A stretch of 64,000 nt of DNA from Paenibacillus_AM sp052180255 (GTDB lineage Bacteria; Bacillota; Bacilli; Paenibacillales; NBRC-103111), in the NCBI RefSeq assembly GCF_052180255.1, contig NZ_CP197466.1, positions 1,302,001 to 1,366,000 of the forward strand, given 5' to 3'. Position 1 is the first letter of the stretch. Each line of letters opens with the position of its first letter. The position numbers were made by a program, and so were the translations under genes. This document shows, one piece after another, positions 36,518-43,635 of this stretch. The notes under the pieces were generated by a model. That model did not search any database. It saw only the letters and a list, made by a program, of their open reading frames with translations, and was not told the DNA's origin.

Positions 36518-37420
36518 GTGAAAAAAATTACGGTTAAAGATTTGGTCGATAGATTCAAGCTAGAAGTATTGGCAGGAGATCAACAAATGGATCGTGTGAT
36601 TGTACAGAAAAGTGTACATCGTCCGGGACTTGAATTTGTTGGATATTTTGACTTTTTTCCTCAAGAACATGTTCAAGTTATAGGTGAGAAAGAAGTCGCA
36701 TATTTACATACGCTCAGCAAAGAGGAGCGGGATAGTCGCATTAAGAACGTCGTTCAGTACCACCCACCATGCTTTGTGGTGACATGGAATCAAGAGGGAT
36801 TGGATTATTTAATTGAACATTGTACCCGTGAAAATATTCCGCTTTTACGCACGCCGCAACCGACGACGAAATTTATTGAGCTTGTTGATAATTTCTTGGC
36901 TAAAGCGCTGGCTGAAGAAATTCAAGTGCACGGTGTATGCGTAAATGTAGCAGGTATCGGGATCTTATTACGCGGTAAATCTGGGATAGGTAAAAGCGAA
37001 ACAGCGCTTACCCTGATCCGTCGTGGACACCGTCTGGTTGCCGATGATGCAGTTGTACTGAAAAAAATTAATCCAGAGAACATCATTGGAACACATACTG
37101 GGGCAACCAGAGAGCTGCTTGCATTACGCAGTGTCGGTCTCATTAACGTTGCACGTATTTATGGACGAGGTGCTTTTCAGGATGAATCACGCATTGTGCT
37201 TGATATTGAATTGGTGAAATGGAATGAGAATGAACTATATAATGACTTGGAAGTCGAGTCAAAGTATACGAACTATATGGATGTTAACATCCCACACATT
37301 CAAATTCCGCTTCAGCCGGGTAGAGATGTCGCAGGACTTGTAGAGGCAGCGGCGCATAATTGGTACTTGCAGTTGCAGGGATATAGTGCGGCGGAGGAGT
37401 TCATGCAGAGGCTAAATTAA
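36518..37420 (+). CDS. hprK: HPr kinase/phosphorylase homologue, divergent
   Basis: 300 residues. N-terminal HPrK domain (1-130), then the catalytic domain with the His of 'VHGVCVNVAGIGILL', Walker A 'GKSGIGKSETALTLIRRG', 'HRLVADDAVVLKK' and 'IPLQPGRDVAGLVEAAAHN'. HPr kinase phosphorylates Ser46 of HPr and so drives CcpA repression. However the normally invariant C-terminal signature 'LLEIRGLGIINV' reads 'LLALRSVGLINV' here, and the usual acidic tail is missing. The usual neighbours (lgt and others) are absent; the gene stands alone. I infer a paralogue whose target or kinase/phosphorylase balance may differ. The GTG start at 36518 is preceded by aggtaggtg. Confidence 0.8.
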   Translation: MKKITVKDLVDRFKLEVLAGDQQMDRVIVQKSVHRPGLEFVGYFDFFPQEHVQVIGEKEVAYLHTLSKEERDSRIKNVVQYHPPCFVVTWNQEGLDYLIEHCTRENIPLLRTPQPTTKFIELVDNFLAKALAEEIQVHGVCVNVAGIGILLRGKSGIGKSETALTLIRRGHRLVADDAVVLKKINPENIIGTHTGATRELLALRSVGLINVARIYGRGAFQDESRIVLDIELVKWNENELYNDLEVESKYTNYMDVNIPHIQIPLQPGRDVAGLVEAAAHNWYLQLQGYSAAEEFMQRLN

Positions 37421-37466
37421 GGTTTGAAATATGAGGGCATAGTTCGTTCTAAAAAAAATTGTGGGT

Positions 37467-37589
37467 GACGGCGAGTGATCAAAGTCCTTTCATCGCTGTT
37501 GAAATTGTGTTTCCTGATTAGATGAGGTGGTTGAAACACAATTTCAAAGGCGACCGCTTCGCTTTGCAGGACTTCGTTCACTCTCTGTC
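37467..37589 (-). repeat. Structured dispersed repeat, copy B (inverted)
   Basis: 123 bp. In this orientation ends are gacggcgagt (37467-37476) and actctctgtc (37580-37589). Outer arms 37473-37488 and 37568-37583 pair at 14 of 16 positions; the inner 14-bp stem 37499-37512/37534-37547 (ttgaaattgtgttt) is perfect around a loop containing tgattag. Reverse-complemented it aligns end to end with copy C at 37670-37793: gacagagagt, aagtc, agcg-agcgg-cgc, ttgaa, ctaatcag, ttcaac-gcg, gactt, actcgccgtc. No target-site duplication was found. Confidence 0.8.
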
Positions 37590-37612
37590 TCAGGCAGGAT
37601 GTTTATTGTTTT

Positions 37613-37639
37613 AAAAGAGGACGATGTCCTCTTTTTTTG
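37613..37639 (+). terminator. Terminator between repeat copies B and C
   Basis: gaggac-gat-gtcctc followed by T7. Nearly the same hairpin recurs at 37824-37848. It is the first intrinsic terminator downstream of hprK. Confidence 0.8.
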
Positions 37640-37669
37640 TTGGAAAGAAAGGCACTTACTACTTGGTAA

Positions 37670-37793
37670 GACAGAGAGTTGTCTAAGTCATGGAGAGCGG
37701 AGCGGCCGCTTTTTGAAGAAGTGTCCTAACTTACTAATCTAATCAGAGGACACGGATTCAACTGCGGCGTAAAGACTTAGACAACTCGCCGTC
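37670..37793 (+). repeat. Structured dispersed repeat, copy C
   Basis: 124 bp, in inverted orientation to copy B, 80 bp apart. Ends gacagagagt and actcgccgtc. A perfect 14-bp outer stem joins 37676-37689 (gagttgtctaagtc) and 37774-37787. An inner 7-bp stem 37721-37727/37747-37753 (gtgtcct) holds a loop with the conserved ctaatca. GC-rich agcggagcggccgct lies between the two stems. Where arm sequences differ from copy B, the partner arm changes too, so pairing is largely kept. Confidence 0.8.
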
Positions 37794-37823
37794 CCTAACC
37801 TTAGAATTTTTATACCAATCTCC

Positions 37824-37848
37824 GAGGACGCTGGTCCTCTTTTTTTTT
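37824..37848 (+). terminator. Second copy of the gaggac hairpin terminator
   Basis: gaggac-gctg-gtcctc followed by T9, 30 nt after repeat copy C. It duplicates the terminator at 37613-37639 in the same direction and insulates the next operon. Confidence 0.8.
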
Positions 37849-37910
37849 GTATAAATATCCACTAATTTAATTGATTATTAAGATAATTTTAAGTATTCCT
37901 TCAGGTTCGC

Positions 37911-37931
37911 CTAGTACTTTGAAGCTAGTAC
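37911..37931. promoter_or_regulatory. Direct repeat CTAGTAC before the exporter operon
   Basis: Two CTAGTAC heptamers (37911-37917 and 37925-37931) spaced 14 bp start to start, 50-70 nt before the adaptor gene. A candidate binding site for a tandem-binding regulator; no partner regulator is encoded nearby. Confidence 0.3.
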
Positions 37932-37980
37932 AGCGTTTACAAGGCTTTCATGTACAGAAAAAGGGGGACTAGTTAAGCAT

Positions 37981-39429
37981 ATGGGGAATGAAGGTCGTAG
38001 TAAGAAGAAAAAATGGTTATTCATCTCACTGAGTATTGTGGTGTTAGCTGGATCTGGGGGTTGGTATTATTTTTATGGCAAAACGAATCCGATCAAGCCC
38101 ATGGTCATGAATACAGCCCAGGTGAAGCAAGGTTCGATCAAAGTAAGCGTTGCAGGTTCGGGTGTCATTGCAGCAGCGGAGCGTCAGACCATTAAAGGTG
38201 GAGAAGGCGGTAAAATTAAGAGTCTCGCTGTCAAGCAAGGCGATAAAGTGAAGAAGGGACAAGAACTCATTACTTTTGAAAGTAAAGATGTGAAGGATCA
38301 AATCAATCAAGAAGAATTGTCCCTGCAAAAGAAACAGATGGATCTAGACACCGCACAGCAGGCGCTGAAGGATAACACGGACGAGTCCAAGATCAATGAT
38401 ATGAAAATTAATATTAAAAAGCAGATGCTCGATATGGATCTGTCCAAGAGTAAAATTCAAACGCTGCTTAATGATCAAAAACCACCTACCCCTATCACAG
38501 CCCAAATAGATGGTGAGTTAATTACACTCAATAATGCAGTTGGCGATCAAATAAATGGCAATACGACGATTGGCGAAATTGTCAATTACGGTAATTTAAA
38601 ATTAGATATTGAAGTCGACGAAATGGATGTTTTGAAAATAAAAGAAGGCTTACCTGCGGATATAACAGTTGATGCTTCACCAGGTAATAAATTTAGCGGC
38701 GTTGTTACGAAAGTAGCTGCAGAAGGTGTTGCAAAAAACGGAGTCTCCGTGTTCACGATTACCCTCAGCGTAACGGGTGGTAAAGATACGACGATCAAAG
38801 CAGGCATGTCTGCGCGTGCAGATATTAAAATTGAAGAGAAACAAGACATTCTTGTCGTTCCAATTGAAGCTGTTCAGCAAAGACAAGGTAAAAGCTTCGT
38901 CATGGTAGAGGAACAAGCGGAAACTGCTGGAGAGCAGGAGAAGCAAGCTGCGTCGACACCTGCATCTGCGCCTACATCCCAACCTGATGCATCTGCTCAG
39001 CCAAGAGGGGCAAACGGAGAGAATCGTTCGGGGCAATCTTCACAGTTCAGGCAGCGAGCGCAGTCAGGACAACAGCCAGGACAATCTTCACAAGCAAGTT
39101 CGGGTTCATCACAATCTAATCCTTCTCAAACGAATCAAGCTCAAACTTCGCAATCCATGCCTTCACGATCAGCGGGAACTGCGAATGGTGCAGCAGGGAA
39201 AATGAGAGAAGTGCAAGTTGGTATACACAATGAGAGTCTCATTGAAATTATAAGTGGACTAAAACCTGGTGAAAAAGTCATTCTCCCGACCATCGTTTCA
39301 AATTCAAGTACTCAGGTTAAACAACAATCATTCATGATGGATGGAGCTCGAATGCCAGTTGGTGGTGGAGGCGGAGGCGGTGGAGGTCAAAACTTTACTC
39401 GTTCAAGCGGCGGTGGAAATGGAAGATAA
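37981..39429 (+). CDS. Membrane fusion (adaptor) subunit of a MacAB/YknXYZ-like exporter
   Basis: 482 residues. One N-terminal helix (about 13-32), then a biotinyl-lipoyl-like domain ('GGEGGKIKSLAVKQGDKVKKGQELITFESKD', about 77-110), a short coiled coil (about 115-160) and beta-barrel domain ('LKLDIEVDEMDVLKIKEGLPADITVDA'). Residues about 315-405 form an unusual Ser/Gln/Ala/Pro-rich segment inserted before the last beta-strands, and the C-terminus has a run of nine or so glycines. It couples the ABC permease to the cell surface. ATG 37981 is preceded by a distant aaggggga; the start is moderately sure. First of a four-gene operon. Confidence 0.85.
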   Translation: MGNEGRSKKKKWLFISLSIVVLAGSGGWYYFYGKTNPIKPMVMNTAQVKQGSIKVSVAGSGVIAAAERQTIKGGEGGKIKSLAVKQGDKVKKGQELITFESKDVKDQINQEELSLQKKQMDLDTAQQALKDNTDESKINDMKINIKKQMLDMDLSKSKIQTLLNDQKPPTPITAQIDGELITLNNAVGDQINGNTTIGEIVNYGNLKLDIEVDEMDVLKIKEGLPADITVDASPGNKFSGVVTKVAAEGVAKNGVSVFTITLSVTGGKDTTIKAGMSARADIKIEEKQDILVVPIEAVQQRQGKSFVMVEEQAETAGEQEKQAASTPASAPTSQPDASAQPRGANGENRSGQSSQFRQRAQSGQQPGQSSQASSGSSQSNPSQTNQAQTSQSMPSRSAGTANGAAGKMREVQVGIHNESLIEIISGLKPGEKVILPTIVSNSSTQVKQQSFMMDGARMPVGGGGGGGGGQNFTRSSGGGNGR

Positions 39430-39442
39430 GGAGATTAGTGGC

Positions 39443-40138
39443 ATGGTGGATAAACCGCTCATTGAAATTAATCAATTGGTCAAAACATATGTCATGGCAG
39501 GTGAGACCGTTCCGATCCTGAAAGAAATTTCTTTTTCAATCGAGCAAGGGGAGTTTGTTGCGATTGTTGGACCGTCAGGGTCAGGTAAATCTACGCTAAT
39601 GAATATGATTGGGTGCTTGGACATCCCAAGTTCGGGAAGTTATTTATTGGATGGTCAAGAAGTGAGTCAGATGTCTGAAAATCGGCAAGCACAGGTTCGC
39701 AATGAAAAGATCGGTTTTATTTTCCAAAGTTTTAATTTACTTCCTAAATTATCTGCAATGGAAAATGTGGAATTACCGCTCATTTACCGAGGGATTCCGC
39801 TAAAAGATAGGCAGACCATGGCGAAGCAAGCACTTGCTAACGTTGGTTTGGGAGATCGAATCGATCACAAGCCGATGCAGCTCTCAGGGGGGCAGCAGCA
39901 GCGTGTGGCCATTGCTCGTGCGCTTGCAGGCGATCCGCCAATCTTGCTGGCCGATGAACCTACAGGTGCTCTAGATACGAAAACAGGCAAAGAAATTATG
40001 CAGATGCTTCATGATCTGAATGCTAAAGGACATACCATTATCGTAATTACACACGATCCTGCGATTGCCCAGCAAGCGAATCGAACAATACGTATCCAAG
40101 ATGGTCAGATCACAGAGGATCGAGGTGCTGCATCATGA
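39443..40138 (+). CDS. ABC transporter ATPase (MacB/LolD/YknY type)
   Basis: 231 residues. Walker A 'GPSGSGKSTLMNMIGCLD', signature 'LSGGQQQRVAIARALAG', Walker B 'ILLADEPTGALDTKTG'. The 'GCLDIPSSG' and 'LPLIYRGIP' stretches are typical for the MacB type. ATG 39443 was chosen for the aaggag 9 nt upstream; the longer frame runs through the adaptor's glycine tail in another frame. It overlaps the permease gene by 4 nt. Confidence 0.92.
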   Translation: MVDKPLIEINQLVKTYVMAGETVPILKEISFSIEQGEFVAIVGPSGSGKSTLMNMIGCLDIPSSGSYLLDGQEVSQMSENRQAQVRNEKIGFIFQSFNLLPKLSAMENVELPLIYRGIPLKDRQTMAKQALANVGLGDRIDHKPMQLSGGQQQRVAIARALAGDPPILLADEPTGALDTKTGKEIMQMLHDLNAKGHTIIVITHDPAIAQQANRTIRIQDGQITEDRGAAS

Positions 40139-41310
40139 TCCTCAACCAAGCACTCAAGATGGCCTGGAAAAGCATGATCGGCAGTAAATTACGCTCTTTC
40201 TTGACCATTCTCGGTATGATTATCGGAGTATTCTCTGTTATTGCACTCGTATCCTTAGGACAAGGACTTGGGAGCAACATCAAGAGTGAGCTAAATAAAC
40301 TGGGCACTTATACACTTTCTGTTAGCATTACAGGTAGGGGAACGAAAGCATCTCTTAGCTTAGAGGACACGATGGAATTTGCAAATAAACCGAATGTAGT
40401 TGCAGTTTCTCCAACGATCAGAGGCAGCGTGAAAGCGAAGAACGGTGGCAAGAATAAAGACGTTTCACTAGAAGGTGTTGTGCCAGATTATGAAACTGTC
40501 CAAAATTTTCACGTGCAAAGTGGTCGCTTCATCGTTCAAGCAGATATTGATCATAGACAGAAAGTTGCATTGATCGGAACGACAACAGCAACGAATTTAT
40601 TCGGCTTACTCGATCCTGTCGGTCAAGATGTCATCATTAATGGGATACCGTTCCGAGTGGTCGGGCTTCTTGAATCGAAGGGAAGCAGCTTCGCCGGTTC
40701 GAATGACGACAAACTTATTATTCCGCTCACTACGGCGGAGCGAGTCCTTGCCAATCCAGGGATTAAAAGCTTTATCGTACAGGTCGATAGCGCAGAGCAT
40801 GTAGATGGGGTTATGGATAGTTTGAAAATCGATTTATTAAAAAGATTCAAAACAGCAAATAGTGACGGTTTCACTATTTTTAACCAACAAGATATTCTCA
40901 ATTCCAGTGCTTCCATTATGTCAACCATCTCCGCAGTCCTTGGCGGTATTGCAGGTATTTCCTTACTTGTCGGTGGTATCGGGATCATGAATATTATGCT
41001 CGTGTCAGTTAGTGAGCGGACGAGGGAGATTGGCATTCGTAAAGCAGTAGGAGCGAAGAAACGGGACATTTTGCTGCAATTTTTAATTGAATCCGTGCTA
41101 TTAGGGGCAACTGGCGGGTTTATTGGTGTCATTGTTGGAATTGGTCTAGCAATTGGTCTTGCAAAGGTGTTCTCGCTTGGTGTTGTTATCTCTTGGCAAG
41201 TTATTATTATTGCTTTTTCATTCTCATTATTAATCGGTGTTATCTTCGGCCTGTTTCCAGCGAATAAAGCAGCCAAATTACGCCCGATTGATGCACTGCG
41301 GGTGGACTAA
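40135..41310 (+). CDS. ABC transporter permease (MacB/YknZ, FtsX domain)
   Basis: 391 residues: first helix at about 20-42 ('LRSFLTILGMIIGVFSVIALVSLG'), a large extracellular MacB_PCD domain (about 45-260), then three helices in the FtsX domain with 'GGIGIMNIMLVSVSERTREIGIRKAVGAKKRDIL'. Family members use a mechanotransmission cycle to push peptides or toxins out rather than to move small ligands across the membrane. Starts ATGA inside the ATPase stop. Confidence 0.92.
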   Translation: MILNQALKMAWKSMIGSKLRSFLTILGMIIGVFSVIALVSLGQGLGSNIKSELNKLGTYTLSVSITGRGTKASLSLEDTMEFANKPNVVAVSPTIRGSVKAKNGGKNKDVSLEGVVPDYETVQNFHVQSGRFIVQADIDHRQKVALIGTTTATNLFGLLDPVGQDVIINGIPFRVVGLLESKGSSFAGSNDDKLIIPLTTAERVLANPGIKSFIVQVDSAEHVDGVMDSLKIDLLKRFKTANSDGFTIFNQQDILNSSASIMSTISAVLGGIAGISLLVGGIGIMNIMLVSVSERTREIGIRKAVGAKKRDILLQFLIESVLLGATGGFIGVIVGIGLAIGLAKVFSLGVVISWQVIIIAFSFSLLIGVIFGLFPANKAAKLRPIDALRVD

Positions 41311-41343
41311 CGAGAGGAAGATCACGAACTATAGGAGGCTTGT

Positions 41344-43455
41344 ATGAAGAATCTTTTTTCTATCAAAATAATGAGCGCTGCTCTTGGCGTTACCATTAGT
41401 TTAAGTGGGGTTGTGCCATATGCGAATGCTGCAGATGCACTTGATTCAACAGCAACAACACCGGTCGTTAACCTTTTGCAAGTATCGAAGGATGTTACTT
41501 TTGAAGTAAAGCAAGTACAAAGCCTAGTTGAGCAAGGTAACAGCATCTTGTCATTTGTTGTGTCCGTGATAAATGGCAGTGACAAAGTGGTCGATTGGTC
41601 GGACTACCGGATTCGTTCCACAACAAGCTCAGGACATACCTACACGGCGCAGCAAAATGTTATCAACAAAGATAAAAATAAAATAGCCCCCAGCACATCC
41701 CGAGACATTAGCTATTCTGTCAAAATAAACGAACTTGTTAAGCCACAAGATGTGACGCTAGAGTTCGTAAAATGGGATTTTAGCAAACCTAGCTTTGAAA
41801 GTTCACTAGGGAAATTAGCCATAGACGATACTATGATTACGAAGATAGCATCGGGGACATCCGGTCCGATTCAAAACAACGATCTGGGACTCATTGCGGC
41901 TGTTACGAAATTCAATCGTACTGCAAATGAGAAATATTACAGCCCTTTAGTTACAGTTGAAATGAAAAATCTAGGCTCTGAGAGTGTTGATATTCCCGAT
42001 TATAAGATCAGTATTCGAACAGCAGACGGCATTATGTATCCACTTGACCGGAAGGAAGAGAAGGCAGCACCTCTGCGGGCGAAAGACAGTAAAAGCATTC
42101 AATTAACAGGGCAAATTCCAGTTTCGAACAATCCGGATCATTGGGAGCTTGTCATGACGCAAAATGTGACGGAACTGAAGCGCAATATTCCTGTACTGAC
42201 TTTTAATCTGCCTGAAATAGCGCAAATTGTGACACAACCAATGAAAACGAAGGTTGAGTTAAATAGTGAGAAAGGCCATTATCAAGCTCAATTGAATGAG
42301 GTGTATCGTTTACCTTGGGAAGGTGATGATATTGTGACGGCTGAAGTGATCATCTCGAATGAAGATGTGAAGTCACTGCCAATTCCAAGCCTTTCGGGAT
42401 ACTTGATGCTGGACGATTCATTCCAAATCAAAGCGAATGTCATTAACACTTCCAAGGCAATTGGACTTGCGCCACATGAAATGGTGAAATTGCAAGTAAC
42501 AGGTAAAATTCCTTATACAATAGACTATAAGTCCCTAAAACTCGTTCTTCAGGAAAAAGGGGACAACGACGTTGTGAACGATCTTGTCGATTTCGTTGTT
42601 ACGAATACAACGCAATCCTATCCCATTTACCGGGCGGGCGATCAGTATGCCAATACAGAACCTGGACATAAATCCAAATATCAATTGCTTGAAACGAAGA
42701 TGTATCAAGGCTTGACACGTAATGTACTGATGACCCGTTTTGAAGTGGAAAATCAGGAAAAACGGCAAGTCAACGTATCGAATTTGATAGGTAATTTCAT
42801 GACAACCGATGGTGGATTGTATCCAGCACAAGCAGCGCAAATATCCAATAAACTCAGTCCGAATAATAAAGCAGTTATTGAGTTTTGGAGCTACGTTCCG
42901 ACAACGTTTAATCCTTCTTCAGCATATTTATTAATCGGCGATGCTGTAACAGGTGGGAAATTGGCGGAGGCAAAGGATGTACCCGATGGCTTTATTAATC
43001 CTGTTGCATTCTGGTTGCCAGACGAGTCGACCAAAAAGCCAAGTACGATTAGTAAAGTCGTTGTGAATCCATACACACTCACTTTTAACAACGTAACGAC
43101 GACAGTATCCAAGTCCGATAGTGTCCAATTGAAAATTAACTATGATCTTACTAAAAATATGCAGGCAGAAACCAATTCAGAGGGGCATAAGCTGATCCTA
43201 GAATTCAGGCTGCCGGAAGGTAACATGTCATTTGAGAAATCATTTGCAATGAAAGATTTTGATGCAAGTGATGCAGACCCAAGCAAATTAAAGGTCGGCA
43301 AAAGTCAGCAATTCCAGACGTCCGTTAATTTATCTGGTGTTTCATCAAGTGTAACGAATACGTTCATTCTGAATCTGTATGATGAGTTCCAGGGTCAACG
43401 GAAGCTTATTGCAACGCAAGCAGGATTTTGGGATGAAGAAGTTGTAAAAAAATAA
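41344..43455 (+). CDS. Large secreted protein built of repeated beta-sandwich domains, unknown function
   Basis: 703 residues with a signal peptide ending near 'PYANA' (residue 29). No catalytic motif was recognised. At least four units of about 110-150 residues share one pattern: a start like 'LLQVSKDVTFEVKQVQSL' or 'YQLLETKMYQGL', a middle 'V.V.N....V..(W/I).DYRI', a 'L.P.DSKSI.L.G.IP' turn and a closing 'LVMTQ' or 'LKLVLQE' strand (about residues 42-160, 175-280, 300-420, 445-560). This resembles immunoglobulin-like DUF4352-type folds. It starts 33 nt after the exporter permease with ataggagg, so it belongs to the operon, either as accessory or as substrate of the exporter. Confidence 0.7.
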   Translation: MKNLFSIKIMSAALGVTISLSGVVPYANAADALDSTATTPVVNLLQVSKDVTFEVKQVQSLVEQGNSILSFVVSVINGSDKVVDWSDYRIRSTTSSGHTYTAQQNVINKDKNKIAPSTSRDISYSVKINELVKPQDVTLEFVKWDFSKPSFESSLGKLAIDDTMITKIASGTSGPIQNNDLGLIAAVTKFNRTANEKYYSPLVTVEMKNLGSESVDIPDYKISIRTADGIMYPLDRKEEKAAPLRAKDSKSIQLTGQIPVSNNPDHWELVMTQNVTELKRNIPVLTFNLPEIAQIVTQPMKTKVELNSEKGHYQAQLNEVYRLPWEGDDIVTAEVIISNEDVKSLPIPSLSGYLMLDDSFQIKANVINTSKAIGLAPHEMVKLQVTGKIPYTIDYKSLKLVLQEKGDNDVVNDLVDFVVTNTTQSYPIYRAGDQYANTEPGHKSKYQLLETKMYQGLTRNVLMTRFEVENQEKRQVNVSNLIGNFMTTDGGLYPAQAAQISNKLSPNNKAVIEFWSYVPTTFNPSSAYLLIGDAVTGGKLAEAKDVPDGFINPVAFWLPDESTKKPSTISKVVVNPYTLTFNNVTTTVSKSDSVQLKINYDLTKNMQAETNSEGHKLILEFRLPEGNMSFEKSFAMKDFDASDADPSKLKVGKSQQFQTSVNLSGVSSSVTNTFILNLYDEFQGQRKLIATQAGFWDEEVVKK

Positions 43456-43469
43456 TAAATAAAGAAGAT

Positions 43470-43525
43470 GAGCCAACGAATGCAGATCCATAGCGGGATT
43501 GCATATGTTGGCTCTATTTTTATTT
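43470..43525 (+). terminator. Terminator of the exporter operon
   Basis: gagccaac-gaatgca-gatcc pairs with gg-gattgcatat-gttggctc and is followed by tatttttattt. Confidence 0.75.
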
Positions 43526-43546
43526 AAGAAAAATAAATGAAATGTG

Positions 43547-43575
43547 TTGACATTTGAAAGCGCATACAATAGACT
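43547..43575 (+). promoter_or_regulatory. Sigma-A promoter of the ROK regulator / catabolic locus
   Basis: A perfect TTGACA (43547-43552) with a 17-nt spacer to TAGACT (43570-43575). Confidence 0.7.
43554..43568 (+). promoter_or_regulatory. cre site (CcpA) inside the ROK promoter
   Basis: TTGAAAGCGCATACA matches WTGNAANCGNWNNCW at all positions and fills the spacer between -35 and -10, where CcpA binding blocks RNA polymerase. The locus is therefore probably off when a preferred sugar is present. Confidence 0.7.
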
Positions 43576-43593
43576 TAGTAATCAGAATACTTT

Positions 43594-43612
43594 GTTAGTT
43601 AATTTAACTAAC
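43594..43612. promoter_or_regulatory. Palindromic ROK operator
   Basis: GTTAGTTAATTTAACTAAC is a perfect 9+1+9 palindrome about 12-30 nt after the predicted start point and 24 nt before the ROK gene. Operators of XylR/NagC-type ROK repressors in Firmicutes have this TTAGTTAA look. Suggests autorepression relieved by a sugar. Confidence 0.7.
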
Positions 43613-43635
43613 TTAAGGGTGGTGAGCAGTTTCGA

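Noticed and set aside
37421..37980. Insertion sequence or CRISPR-like array in the hprK–exporter gap
   Set aside because: There is no transposase frame and no target duplication. The repeats are two inverted 123-124 bp copies, not short direct repeats with spacers.
40623..41276. 217-codon open frame on the minus strand
   Set aside because: Antisense shadow of the FtsX-type permease gene; hydrophobic-codon mirror, no ribosome site.
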